Shown: piece by piece, positions 25,656 through 34,317 of the stretch | Numbering within the stretch: the first letter of the stretch is position 1 | Layout of the letters: every line of letters starts with the position of its first letter | From: Mucilaginibacter ginsenosidivorax | Lineage (GTDB): Bacteria; Bacteroidota; Bacteroidia; Sphingobacteriales; Sphingobacteriaceae | Length of the DNA: 64,000 bases | Reading direction: 5' to 3' | Assembly (NCBI RefSeq): GCF_007971525.1 | Contig: NZ_CP042437.1 | Span: 7,440,001-7,504,000, forward strand | The notes under the pieces: generated by a model | What the model was told of the DNA's origin: nothing | The model's input: the letters and a program-made list of their open reading frames with translations, nothing else | Databases searched by the model: none | Made by a program: the position numbers and the translations under genes

Positions 25656-28241
25656 TTAGTCTTTAGCTGCCGGATATGCTGAATCGGGACCTTCGTAACT
25701 GTAATTGTAAGGCGGATAAGGCACAATAAAAGTATCCTCAACCCGGGTAGACCGTTTGAAATACGGGATCCAGATTGCCGAAACAAGGCCTGCTCTTATT
25801 AAAAAGTACAAAGCCTGGCCAGCAACTTTATCATTATGCACGGTTAACGATATGATGTAAAAAACAACGCCAAATCCTAATGCATATAAAAAATAACCGG
25901 TAATAACTTTAGGGAATATATCGCGCTTGTTTAATAAAAGAATAAGGCAAAACACAGCCAGCATCAATAGTATGATATTGCCGCCGGCCCCAATAATCAG
26001 TAAAAGCTTGCTGCTAAAGCCATATTTACTTGTGGTATAGGAGTTCCAGGTGGCCATATCAAAATAATTGCCGTTAAAAATATTCCAGCAAACGCTAAGT
26101 GCAGTAGCTCCAAGGCCAATGGCTACCAGTATGAGCCAGCCACCAATAGGCATAAATGTTGAGCCATAGCTAAAAACAATTGCAGGTGTTTCGCGCTGAT
26201 AAATCCACACGCCTAAAAAAATCAGGCCAACTACCAAAAAGCCGGCAAAAACAACCATCGGGTTGTTGATGTTTGATTCAGGGTCGGTGGTTGCCCCGTA
26301 ACTAAAGCTGTAGCTCAGGCCGTCGCTGTTAAGCTTTTTGATATCGCTTTTAAATTCGTCCAGCTTATTTACAGGCACATTGTCCTTTAAATAAGCAAGT
26401 TTGTAATTAAGCTGTAAGGTATCGCCCGATGAGGTATAATCGGACGAAAATTTATAATAATCCCTTGTAATAGCATTGGTTCTGTCGGTAATATCCCAGC
26501 CGCCCTTTAATATAACGTTTATAGTATAGTCATAATCAAGCGGATAATTCAACGATACGGGCGTTTTTATTCTCCCGTTTAAAGATGGCAGCTGCTGCGA
26601 AATGTAGTTGGCATATAAATCGGCCGATTTTTTATTCGTCTCGGTATCTACCCTGAAAAAGTCTTTTATAGTATAGGTTTCCGTGGTGGTAAGTACGTTT
26701 TTATCCAGATCGTCATCTACGGTAATCGAGTCTTTTTGTTCGATTTTGGCGTACGTTTTAGCGTAATAATCCAGGTAGCTTTTTTCTGTTTCGGCCATGC
26801 CTGTTGAAGCAAGGTGGCTACGGATATCATCGGCTTCATTTAACGTATAGGTTGTTTTTACGGTGAACAATACCGGCGAATGGTCGTTTTTTACCTTATA
26901 TATATCGTTAAAGATTACCTTGCCCGGCCTGGATTGCGGTATAGTAGTTAGCGAAGAATTGCCAGTTTTTAACACCAGGCCCTTACCATAATTAGGAAAA
27001 TAGATATCGGTACCTGTGCCTCCCTGGTAATCAATCGTCGCGTCGACCCAAACTTGTTTGCCCTTTACGTTGGCAGTTACTACAGCGTGATCAAATGCAT
27101 AGTAAGTTGGCAGGTAATTTTCAATATGTGCCCTAACGTTCGAATTCACCAGTACCATCGACGCATCTATTCCATCTGCTTTCAGCATTGATACCAGTAA
27201 CAACGATTTATCTTTACAATCGCCGTAGCGCTGCTTAAACACTTTTTCGGGGTTGTTGGCCTTGTGCGAGTATTGTCCCATTTCTATACCCATATACCGC
27301 ACCTCATTTTGCACGGTTTTAACTGCCTCCCGGAAATATTTTACCTGGTCGTTACCTGTTTTGGCCTTTATTTCGGTTATGCGCTGCGCCAGTTCGCCTT
27401 TGATATTGGTTGCTGCCGGATTAATGCCGAGCGCCCAATTAACCACACCTGCCCAGCCGTCAAATTCACTGATCTGTACACGGGGCCTGCTTTCGTACCA
27501 GGCAGGCTGGTTATCGTCATCATGTGCAGGTGGTACCTGGAAAGCCTCATATTGGTATCGCGTTAAGCCGGCACTTTGAGTAATAACCGCTTTAGGTATG
27601 GTATTGATGGCCTTGAAGTTTAATTTTCGTTGTGCCGATGCTACCAGCACTGTATACTGGTGCGCTATGGGTTGATACCATTGAAAAGATATATCATCAC
27701 AAAAACGGCCATCAAAAATGGGGTTGCGGCCGGTGAGGGTGTACGAATATTCAATCCTGTCGCCTTTGCGGATGTCATCAAGAATTAACAATGCCGAATA
27801 GCTGCCCTGGTAAATAAAATTTGATAGGTCCTGCTCGTCGGCAATTACCTTAAAGCCGGCTACATTTAAGCGATTAATGGGCTTATTATTGCGCCATACG
27901 GTTATTTCATGAAAATCAAGACGCTGGAAGCTTGGATCGAAACTAACGTTTATTTGCGATGCATTTTGAATGCCGGTTTCAGATACTATCTCTTTAATTA
28001 CATGGTGGTAATCGGCCTTCAGTTCAACGTGTATCTGCTGCTCTATAAGCGCGAAAAAATATCCTTTTTCTATGGTACGCGCCGATGGCCTTTGGTTGTA
28101 AGGTTTGCAAACACTTAACCAGCCGGGCCTTGGTGTTACATGTACCGCGGGCGTATTTGCCGCCATAACGCACTGGTTATTAATAAACAACAGTAAAATA
28201 CCAGTAATAAGGCTAAAGTATAGTTTAAAGCAATTTTGCAT
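25656..28241 (-). CDS. DUF3857 / transglutaminase-like protein with membrane C-terminus
   Basis: An 861-residue envelope protein: signal peptide 1-28, DUF3857 domain (about 60-240), transglutaminase-like domain (about 270-400) with the Cys-His-Asp triad visible as FKQRYGDCKDKSLL, YYAFDHAVV and VWVDATIDYQGG, then a DUF2569-like membrane region of about five helices (660-840). Transglutaminase-like proteins of this type are common in Bacteroidota and often process or crosslink peptides in the periplasm; the substrate is unknown. The 248-nt gap towards the HD gene holds only AT-rich DNA and an isolated CAAACCTA (minus-strand TAGGTTTG) without a well-spaced -33. Confidence 0.82.
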   Translation of the reverse strand: MQNCFKLYFSLITGILLLFINNQCVMAANTPAVHVTPRPGWLSVCKPYNQRPSARTIEKGYFFALIEQQIHVELKADYHHVIKEIVSETGIQNASQINVSFDPSFQRLDFHEITVWRNNKPINRLNVAGFKVIADEQDLSNFIYQGSYSALLILDDIRKGDRIEYSYTLTGRNPIFDGRFCDDISFQWYQPIAHQYTVLVASAQRKLNFKAINTIPKAVITQSAGLTRYQYEAFQVPPAHDDDNQPAWYESRPRVQISEFDGWAGVVNWALGINPAATNIKGELAQRITEIKAKTGNDQVKYFREAVKTVQNEVRYMGIEMGQYSHKANNPEKVFKQRYGDCKDKSLLLVSMLKADGIDASMVLVNSNVRAHIENYLPTYYAFDHAVVTANVKGKQVWVDATIDYQGGTGTDIYFPNYGKGLVLKTGNSSLTTIPQSRPGKVIFNDIYKVKNDHSPVLFTVKTTYTLNEADDIRSHLASTGMAETEKSYLDYYAKTYAKIEQKDSITVDDDLDKNVLTTTETYTIKDFFRVDTETNKKSADLYANYISQQLPSLNGRIKTPVSLNYPLDYDYTINVILKGGWDITDRTNAITRDYYKFSSDYTSSGDTLQLNYKLAYLKDNVPVNKLDEFKSDIKKLNSDGLSYSFSYGATTDPESNINNPMVVFAGFLVVGLIFLGVWIYQRETPAIVFSYGSTFMPIGGWLILVAIGLGATALSVCWNIFNGNYFDMATWNSYTTSKYGFSSKLLLIIGAGGNIILLMLAVFCLILLLNKRDIFPKVITGYFLYALGFGVVFYIISLTVHNDKVAGQALYFLIRAGLVSAIWIPYFKRSTRVEDTFIVPYPPYNYSYEGPDSAYPAAKD

Positions 28242-28370
28242 ACCGGCTATGAAAATAAAAAAAAGAAGCCGGATTAATAATTATTTATCAAATATTTAGC
28301 CTCGCCCCAAATTAATTTCGCGGCCACAGTAGATAGGTTTTATATGTTGATTAACAGATTGATGGTTATT

Positions 28371-29525
28371 TTACAGCAACAATATATCAATCTGGTGGGC
28401 ATGCACCATATTTACCACCGGCGACCATGCAAAAACCGTAAACCTGCCGTCCTGCGAAGCCACCAATGCTATGGCATCCTTTTGATCGAACACAAACTGC
28501 GCTGCCGATAAATGCCTTGTACCGCCATTTTGCGCCGGGTGGATCACCCTGGTGGAGCAGCCAACAACCGGCTCGGTCACAACAATTTCTTCAACACGGG
28601 TGCTTTTTGATGAACGGCCTATTTTGGCCCCAAAGGCCAGCAGTTCATGTTTATCGTTAATTACAGTAGCACCATCTATAGATGTTAACCCGCCGATGGT
28701 GTCAACAGCGCGGCGCAATTTTTCTTGCCAGGGCGTATGGTACTTTTCAATTCCCTGGTGTATCATCAGGTCGGTAAGGCCAGAAAATGCGGGCGAAACA
28801 GGGTAGGAGATAGGCTGGATGATCGACTCCAGCCAGTCATCGCTGCCCGATGGAACCACCAGCAAAATACCGCCCCGTTTATGAGCCTGCATAGATGCTG
28901 CCAGTTGCACCAGCACATTCACCGGATCGTTCCATGACGATGGCAGGGTAAAATCAAGCATCGAGGTAAGTATATTGGGGCAGTCAGATAGGGTCGACCC
29001 GTTTTCGTCAACTACCTTTATTTCGTCGCCTTTTAAAATGGCAATATTTACAAACTTGCCAAAACCATCAACACGGCGATGTTTAATTACCAGCAGCCCT
29101 GGTTCAATTACTTCCAAAACAAAACAATAAGCAGGTATGGCAAGGGTTGTTCCCCAAACATATAGTTCACCATCCTCTAAACAAACGCCAAGGTGTATAC
29201 CAGGCTGCTGTACGGCCGAAGCAAATTTGGTAAGTATGTTGGGGGCCAGCTTTATTTTATGGCCAAATAACAAAGGTTGGCCGGCGCTTTCGGGTGGTAA
29301 AAAAGCAAGCGTAAACTTGGGCGAATAACCTTCTTCGCGGCGCAAGCTTGCCCAGAAAGCTAAATCTATAAGGGTTTCGATAGTTTGTATATCAGGCGTA
29401 AGGCCAAGCTCGGCAGGGTTATCTGCCGCTAATGAATGGAAATGTTTAAAATGCCGTTCAATTGCCGGGGCAATTTTCCGGGCTGCTTTATAGGTTGGTT
29501 CAGAGGTAATTGTCCTTGATTCCAT
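28371..29525 (-). CDS. DACNV sensor / diadenylate-cyclase-like (DisA_N fold) protein
   Basis: A 384-residue soluble protein. The C-terminal part (about 270-370) has the diadenylate cyclase layout: SIDGATVINDKHELLAFGA (DGA at 284-286), then NGGTRHLSAAQFV (335-347) and DAIALVASQDGRFTVF (350-365). In active c-di-AMP synthases the second motif is GTRHR; here the last Arg is Leu, so activity is uncertain. The N-terminal about 250 residues fit the DACNV sensor domain described in comparative-genomics work on nucleotide signalling. It has its own well-formed promoter (29579-29609) and is followed by the DUF3857 gene after 129 nt. A nucleotide second-messenger synthase or degenerate sensor is the best reading. 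Confidence 0.75.
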   Translation of the reverse strand: MESRTITSEPTYKAARKIAPAIERHFKHFHSLAADNPAELGLTPDIQTIETLIDLAFWASLRREEGYSPKFTLAFLPPESAGQPLLFGHKIKLAPNILTKFASAVQQPGIHLGVCLEDGELYVWGTTLAIPAYCFVLEVIEPGLLVIKHRRVDGFGKFVNIAILKGDEIKVVDENGSTLSDCPNILTSMLDFTLPSSWNDPVNVLVQLAASMQAHKRGGILLVVPSGSDDWLESIIQPISYPVSPAFSGLTDLMIHQGIEKYHTPWQEKLRRAVDTIGGLTSIDGATVINDKHELLAFGAKIGRSSKSTRVEEIVVTEPVVGCSTRVIHPAQNGGTRHLSAAQFVFDQKDAIALVASQDGRFTVFAWSPVVNMVHAHQIDILLL

Positions 29526-29578
29526 GCTGTTTTTAAGATGATGCCTGCCGGTATGGCCGGCTAAAAAAGATTGTCTAC

Positions 29579-29609
29579 CAAAAATAGGTCATAAAAGCCG
29601 CCAACACAA
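29579..29609 (-). promoter_or_regulatory. Bacteroidota-type promoter of the DACNV gene
   Basis: On the minus strand: TTG (29609-29607), 20-nt spacer, TATTTTTG (29586-29579). Both elements and spacing fit the consensus exactly; predicted leader is about 45 nt. Confidence 0.6.
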
Positions 29610-29695
29610 ACAAATGCCTCAAAATTGCAATTGGCGGATAATTAACCGCGGTGCGAATTAATTATATCTCTATTTTTGAAGTTCTAAACATCAGG

Positions 29696-30280
29696 ATGTA
29701 CGATATCTTTTTACAATACGTTGCCGATTACTCGGGCCTTACGCTTACCGAACATGAAATAAGGCTGATTGCGGATGCTTTTAAGCCTAAAAAGCTTCGC
29801 AAAAGGCAATACCTTTTACAGGAGGGCGATCCGTGCAAATATCTGTCATTTATCAATAAAGGGGCATTGCGGCAGTTTACCGTGGATGATAAGGGTAACG
29901 AACACATTGTAAGATTTGGCATTGAACGGTGGTGGATGGCCGATTATGAAGCTTTTATTTCCGGAACGCCAAGCAGCTACCACATTGAAGCGGTTGAAGA
30001 TTCAGAATTGCTACAGGTAACCAAACCCGGCATCAATGCACTCAAAATATCGGTGCCTGCTATCAATTTTATGGTTGATAAGATGAACCAACGCAGTTAT
30101 ATTACGCATCAGCAGCGCATCCATTCAGCAATCAGCAACACTGCCGAAGACAGGTATACCCATCTTATGGAAACCTACCCGGCATTTTTACAGCGTTTTC
30201 CGCAAAACATGATCGCCTCGTACCTGGGTATTTCGCCGGAAACTTTGAGCCGGATACGTAAACAGCTGGCAGGCAAATAA
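29696..30280 (+). CDS. Crp/Fnr family transcriptional regulator
   Basis: A cNMP-binding-fold regulator of about 194 residues. The N-terminal beta-roll includes LRKRQYLLQEGDPCKYLSFINKGALRQFTVDDKGNEHIVRFGIERWW, and the C-terminal helix-turn-helix is reduced: FPQNMIASYLGISPETLSRIRKQL. The ligand pocket lacks the Crp cAMP-binding signature, as in most Bacteroidota members, so the effector is unknown. I use ATG 29696; an upstream in-frame GTG at 29651 would precede a TATTTTTG (-7-like) sequence at 29671. It lies 20 nt upstream of an MFS gene, which it may control. Confidence 0.87.
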   Translation: MYDIFLQYVADYSGLTLTEHEIRLIADAFKPKKLRKRQYLLQEGDPCKYLSFINKGALRQFTVDDKGNEHIVRFGIERWWMADYEAFISGTPSSYHIEAVEDSELLQVTKPGINALKISVPAINFMVDKMNQRSYITHQQRIHSAISNTAEDRYTHLMETYPAFLQRFPQNMIASYLGISPETLSRIRKQLAGK

Positions 30281-30300
30281 TTTATTTTTACTTTTGGCAA

Positions 30301-31473
30301 ATGGATAACACCAGTGTTGCTAACAGGGCTAAACTACGTACCGGCATCAGTATTTTTTTCTTTATTTCGGGGTTTGGGTACTCATCCTGGGCATCGCGCA
30401 TCCCATCATTGCAACAGCAGTTACATTTAAACGATGCTGAATTAGGGGTGGTGTTACTTTCCCTGCCAATAGGCCTGATGCTTACCATGCCTGTCACCTC
30501 CAAAATGCTCAGTTATTTTAGCAGCCGCAGCATTATGTTTTTCGGGATAACTGCATTTACTCTGCTGCTATGTCTGCCTGGTTTTACCGCCTATATGTGG
30601 CAGCTTATCCTGGTATTGTTTTTTATAGGCTCTATGCGTAACATAATTGCCATAACCGTGAACGCGCAGGCGGTAGGGGTGCAGGCCATGTATGATAAAC
30701 CCATTATGGTTACTTTTCATGGCATCTGGAGCCTGGCAGGTTTTGCCGGGGCAGCGGTAGGCTATATTATGGTGTACTTTAATGTTGCGCCAACCTATCA
30801 CCTTATTGGCGTGAGTGTTGTACTGTTTATACTTACACTCTGGTTTTATCCCAGTACGCTGGAGCAAGCCGCATACGGACAAAGCAGCACTACTGTTTTC
30901 TCGTTTCCAGACAAAGACCTCCTTAAATTCGCGCTCATTGCTTTTGCCTGTATGGCCTGCGAAAACACCATGTATGACTGGAGCAGCATTTACTTTCAAA
31001 AAGCGCTGCATGCACCTAAAGCTACCTCAACAGCTGCTTTTGTAGTTTATATGTTTTTTATGACACTTGGGCGCTTTACCGGCGATAGGATAGTAGCCGC
31101 CACCAGTATTAAAAAAGTGTTGAACTTTAGCGGCATATTTATTTTACTTGGTTTTTTAATGGCCGTGCTTTTACCTTATATATATACCGCTTTTATTGGC
31201 TATGCCATGGTTGGTTTAGGTATCTCATGTGTAGTGCCACTGGTATTCAGTATGGCAGGCAGGTCCAAAACATTAAAAAGCGGGCAGGCACTGGCGGCAA
31301 TATCTACCGTTAGCTACCTTGGCTTTTTAATTATCCCGCCGTTTGTTGGCTTTGTAGCCCAGGCCGCCGGTTTACGCTGGGCATTTGGGATAGTATCGGG
31401 CTTCGGCGCACTTATTGTCATGATGGTTGCCCGCATCAAAGAAGAAGTGGAAGCCGCCGAAGTGTTGGGATAA
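30301..31473 (+). CDS. MFS transporter (YbjJ-like)
   Basis: A 390-residue, 12-helix major facilitator. The N-terminal half GFGYSSWASRIPSLQQQLHLNDAELGVVLLSLPIGLM is typical of the YbjJ-like inner-membrane MFS group, and the loop after the seventh helix shows CMACENTMYDWSSIYFQ. The substrate is not readable; sugar or drug efflux are both represented in the group. Its start is 20 nt after the Crp-family regulator, consistent with co-transcription. Confidence 0.85.
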   Translation: MDNTSVANRAKLRTGISIFFFISGFGYSSWASRIPSLQQQLHLNDAELGVVLLSLPIGLMLTMPVTSKMLSYFSSRSIMFFGITAFTLLLCLPGFTAYMWQLILVLFFIGSMRNIIAITVNAQAVGVQAMYDKPIMVTFHGIWSLAGFAGAAVGYIMVYFNVAPTYHLIGVSVVLFILTLWFYPSTLEQAAYGQSSTTVFSFPDKDLLKFALIAFACMACENTMYDWSSIYFQKALHAPKATSTAAFVVYMFFMTLGRFTGDRIVAATSIKKVLNFSGIFILLGFLMAVLLPYIYTAFIGYAMVGLGISCVVPLVFSMAGRSKTLKSGQALAAISTVSYLGFLIIPPFVGFVAQAAGLRWAFGIVSGFGALIVMMVARIKEEVEAAEVLG

Positions 31474-31579
31474 TCCATCAGAACATTGTTCCGATGATAC
31501 CGGAAAAAAATCCTTAAATCGTGCTAAAACATTATTCCCGCAATTTTATTGGTTATATTGAACAATCAAAACTGTTAGC

Positions 31580-32389
31580 ATGAATCAAATTCCATCGTTA
31601 AAAGACCAGTCGGCCCTGGTAACAGGCGCCGATAGTGGCATAGGTAAAGGCGTTGCCCTGGCGCTGGCCGCAGCGGGTGCCAAAGTAGTAATCAATTACG
31701 CGCACAACCAGGCGGCTGCCGATGATGTTGTAGCCCAAATCACCGCCTCTGGCGGCGAGGCCTTCGCTGTGCAGGCCGACGTAAGCCACGAAGACGATGT
31801 AAAAGCCATGTTTGCTCAAATGTTTGCCCGTTACGGCACCATTGATATATTGGTTAACAATGCCGGCCTGCAAAAAGATTCTAAATTTATAGACATGAGC
31901 CTGGCAGATTGGAACACGGTAATCAGCATCAACCTTACCGGCCAGTTTTTATGCTCTCGCGAGGCCGCTAAGGAATTTATCCGCAGGGGAGTAGTTGAAG
32001 ATAGGAGCATGGCGGCCGGCAAAATCATTTGTATGAGCAGCGTACATGAAGTAATTCCGTGGGCAGGTCATGTTAACTATGCCGCCAGTAAAGGTGGCAT
32101 CAGTATGTTTATGAAAAGTATAGCCCAGGAACTTGCGCCGCATAAAATCAGGGTTGTAGGCATTGGCCCGGGCGCTATTCAAACTCCTATCAACAAATCG
32201 GCCTGGGATACACCCGAAGCGCTTGATAAATTATTAACCCTGATACCTTATAACCGGATAGGCAAACCTGCCGATATTGGGCAGCTGGCAGCATGGCTGG
32301 CATCAGACCAAGCCGACTATATAACCGGTACAACCATATTTATGGATGGCGGCATGACTTTATATCCCGGATTTGCGGACAATGGTTAA
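31580..32389 (+). CDS. SDR oxidoreductase, glucose 1-dehydrogenase type
   Basis: A 269-residue classical short-chain dehydrogenase using NAD(P)H. The cofactor motif is ALVTGADSGIGKGVA (TGxxxGIG, about 16-24), followed by DILVNNAG (NNAG), the catalytic Ser in ICMSSVHE and YxxxK in VNYAASKGG. The C-terminal FMDGGMTLYPGFADNG is characteristic of the glucose 1-dehydrogenase group (acts on beta-D-glucose to gluconolactone). The substrate is inferred from resemblance and is less sure than the family. Monocistronic. Confidence 0.88.
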   Translation: MNQIPSLKDQSALVTGADSGIGKGVALALAAAGAKVVINYAHNQAAADDVVAQITASGGEAFAVQADVSHEDDVKAMFAQMFARYGTIDILVNNAGLQKDSKFIDMSLADWNTVISINLTGQFLCSREAAKEFIRRGVVEDRSMAAGKIICMSSVHEVIPWAGHVNYAASKGGISMFMKSIAQELAPHKIRVVGIGPGAIQTPINKSAWDTPEALDKLLTLIPYNRIGKPADIGQLAAWLASDQADYITGTTIFMDGGMTLYPGFADNG

Positions 32390-32560
32390 CTCCGTGTAAA
32401 TTAAACATAAACTTATCGGTTTAGCAGTTTGCTAAATCGATATTAATCTGTTTTTGTGCTGAAGATATTGTAATTTATACACTAAGTAAATTGCGAAAAA
32501 TTAAATTTTATACGTCAATTTGACTGTTATTATCAAATATTCATAAAAATTAAATTTTAT

Positions 32561-32591
32561 TTGCCAAAATTACAACATTAGCCTATTTTTG
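32561..32591 (+). promoter_or_regulatory. Consensus Bacteroidota promoter, copy 1
   Basis: TTG (32561-32563), 20-nt spacer, TATTTTTG (32584-32591), then GTTGTGGATT and ATG at 32617. It is an exact consensus match and is conserved in the second copy. Confidence 0.75.
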
Positions 32592-32616
32592 TTGTGGATT
32601 TAAAATTTAACATAAC

Positions 32617-33096
32617 ATGAAAAAGATATTTATTACCACTGCAATAGCCGCTTTATTAAGCGTTAATGTATTCGCTGCCGATGGCGGTAAAAAAGCTGAC
32701 GGAGGTGCAAACGTATCATACGTAGCATTACATGGTTTTACTGTTGACTTTGCTGATGCAACAGATGTAAACTGGACAGTAACTAAAAATTGCCAAAAAG
32801 CATCGTTCACTGTTGATGGCGTTAGGAAAACAGCTTTTTACAACCTTAACGGCGAATACCTTGGCCTAACTCAACGCGTTGACGTTAAAGCTATCCCTGC
32901 TAAAACAATGAAACAAATTAACAAAGATTACGCTGGTTACGAAGTAGGCGAAGTAATTGTTTACCAGGCTAACACCGAAGTAAATTCAAATATTGATGCT
33001 ACTTCATACTTTGTTGATCTTAAAAACAACAAACACGAAGTGCTTGTAAGAATAACCCAACAAGCAAACCTTGAGTTTTTTCAACAAGTAAGGTAA
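32617..33096 (+). CDS. Secreted PepSY-like (DUF2874-type) small protein, copy 1
   Basis: A 159-residue protein with signal peptide (cut near NVFAAD, about residue 20). The mature domain shows VDFADATDVNWTVTKN, VDGVRKTAFYNLNGEYLGLTQRV, AIPAKTMKQINKDYAGY and a final ITQQANLEFFQQV. The pattern (F-x-A-x-D-V-x-W, strand, G-E, then an IP-x-x-helix) resembles the PepSY-like / DUF2874 periplasmic proteins of Bacteroidota, whose function is unknown. It is 143/159 identical to copy 2 by direct comparison; one change is Cys59 to Thr. Strong promoter and terminator make it a separate, probably well-expressed unit. Confidence 0.8.
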   Translation: MKKIFITTAIAALLSVNVFAADGGKKADGGANVSYVALHGFTVDFADATDVNWTVTKNCQKASFTVDGVRKTAFYNLNGEYLGLTQRVDVKAIPAKTMKQINKDYAGYEVGEVIVYQANTEVNSNIDATSYFVDLKNNKHEVLVRITQQANLEFFQQVR

Positions 33097-33123
33097 TTCT
33101 TTAAAAACATCACAACTATTTAC

Positions 33124-33154
33124 AAGCCACCCTGGTATCCAGGGTGGCTTTATT
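33124..33154 (+). terminator. Rho-independent terminator of copy 1
   Basis: A perfect 12-bp stem AAGCCACCCTGG (33124-33135) / CCAGGGTGGCTT (33139-33150) with a 3-nt loop, followed by TATT. It lies 27 nt after the stop. Confidence 0.8.
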
Positions 33155-33540
33155 GCTTGAATCGATTTAGCGGGGAGTCATTAAATAAATTAAAGCGCAT
33201 TCAGGGTGTGTTTCAGTTCAAATAAACATTCGACCTTGAACCCCTCTATGCGACGCAGTCGGAGAGAGGGGCAGACGGGCGTAGCCTCGTCGGGGTGAGT
33301 CGACTCGCCGACATGCGATATACGTCATTCCCTTCAGAATTTCACGAAGTTTTAACACTCAGTATGACAGCAATTTTACAATGTCATTTTCCCTTCAACA
33401 TTTTAAAATTTTCTACCCGGGCTAAAGGCAGGAGTTGCCCCTTGGAATTTAATGCAGGATGGCAAATTTGAAGCGAATAGTTCCTTGTTTAAAGCATTTA
33501 GCATTAGCTAAACCGATTTACAAGCCTTTCAATTCTTTAA
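33155..33540. other. Intergenic spacer with a GC-rich palindromic element (about 33236-33375)
   Basis: No gene is supported here. About 33241-33320 is much more GC-rich than its surroundings and holds CCCCTCT...AGAGGGG and GAGTCGACTC palindromes, followed by GTCATTCC...GTATGACAG. The composition contrast suggests a dispersed intergenic element inserted between the duplicated copies. Confidence 0.5.
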
Positions 33541-33637
33541 GATATTGTAAAATATACACTAAGTGTATTGCCAAAAATTAAATTTTATACTTTAAATCCA
33601 CTATAATTATCAAATATTCATAAAAATTAAATTTTAG

Positions 33638-33668
33638 TTGCCAAATTTATAATATTAGTCTATTTTTG
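33638..33668 (+). promoter_or_regulatory. Consensus Bacteroidota promoter, copy 2
   Basis: TTG (33638-33640), 20-nt spacer, TATTTTTG (33661-33668), at the same distance from the start codon as in copy 1. The spacer has diverged while both boxes are intact, which supports function. Confidence 0.75.
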
Positions 33669-33693
33669 TTGTGGATTTAAGATTTAAAACAAC

Positions 33694-34173
33694 ATGAAAA
33701 AGATATTTTTAACAACCGCAATTGCCGCTTTATTAAGTGTTAATGTATTTGCTGCCGATGGCGGTAAAAAGAATGATGGAGGTACCAATGTATCATACGT
33801 AGCGTTACATGGTTTTACCGTTGATTTTGCTGATGCAAAAGATGTAAACTGGACAGTAACTAAAAATACCCAGAAAGCAACATTTACTGTTGATGGCGTA
33901 AAGAAAACTGCTTTTTACAACCTTAACGGCGAATACCTTGGCCTAACTCAACGCGTTGACGCTAAAGCCATCCCAGCTAAAACAATGAAACAAATCAGCA
34001 AAGATTACGCTGGTTACGACATTAACGAAGTAATTGTTTACCAGGCTAATACCGACATCAATTCAAACATTGATGCTACTTCATACTTTGTTGATCTGAA
34101 AAACGATAAACACGAAGTACTTGTAAGGATAACTCAACAAGCAAACCTTGAGTTTTTTCAACAAGTGAAATAA
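33694..34173 (+). CDS. Secreted PepSY-like (DUF2874-type) small protein, copy 2
   Basis: A 159-residue paralogue of 32617-33096 with 16 substitutions, mostly conservative (Glu/Asp, Val/Ile, Arg/Lys, Ser/Thr), and the same signal peptide. It lacks the single mature Cys of copy 1 (Thr59 here). The reading frame is intact and the substitution pattern conservative, so both copies look selected and not decaying. Confidence 0.8.
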   Translation: MKKIFLTTAIAALLSVNVFAADGGKKNDGGTNVSYVALHGFTVDFADAKDVNWTVTKNTQKATFTVDGVKKTAFYNLNGEYLGLTQRVDAKAIPAKTMKQISKDYAGYDINEVIVYQANTDINSNIDATSYFVDLKNDKHEVLVRITQQANLEFFQQVK

Positions 34174-34197
34174 TTTTCCAAAAAAATACCCTTATAC

Positions 34198-34236
34198 AAG
34201 CCATCCCAATTATTGGGGTGGCTTTTTTATTTTATC
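34198..34236 (+). terminator. Rho-independent terminator of copy 2
   Basis: A 12-bp stem AAGCCATCCCAA (34198-34209) / TTGGGGTGGCTT (34213-34224) with one G-U pair, followed by TTTTATTTTA. Confidence 0.8.
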
Positions 34237-34317
34237 ATAATTGCAATAATTACATTTTATCAAACAACTTGGCTGTTTAAACCTTTATAAAGTATTAGTT
34301 AAAATATTTATAATTAT

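Larger units (their letters stand above)
32464..34173 (+). repeat. Tandem duplication: two 633-nt copies (32464-33096 and 33541-34173)
   Basis: Position 32464 aligns with 33541, start codon 32617 with 33694 and stop 33096 with 34173, all at a constant offset of 1077 bases, so there is no net insertion or deletion over about 633 nt. The duplication includes about 150 nt of upstream DNA with the promoter; the downstream hairpins are similar but not identical. Confidence 0.9.

Noticed and set aside
30289..30296. TACTTTTG as promoter of the MFS gene at 30301
   Set aside because: It lies only 4 nt before the ATG, has no -33 partner and overlaps the end of the Crp gene unit; probably chance in AT-rich DNA.
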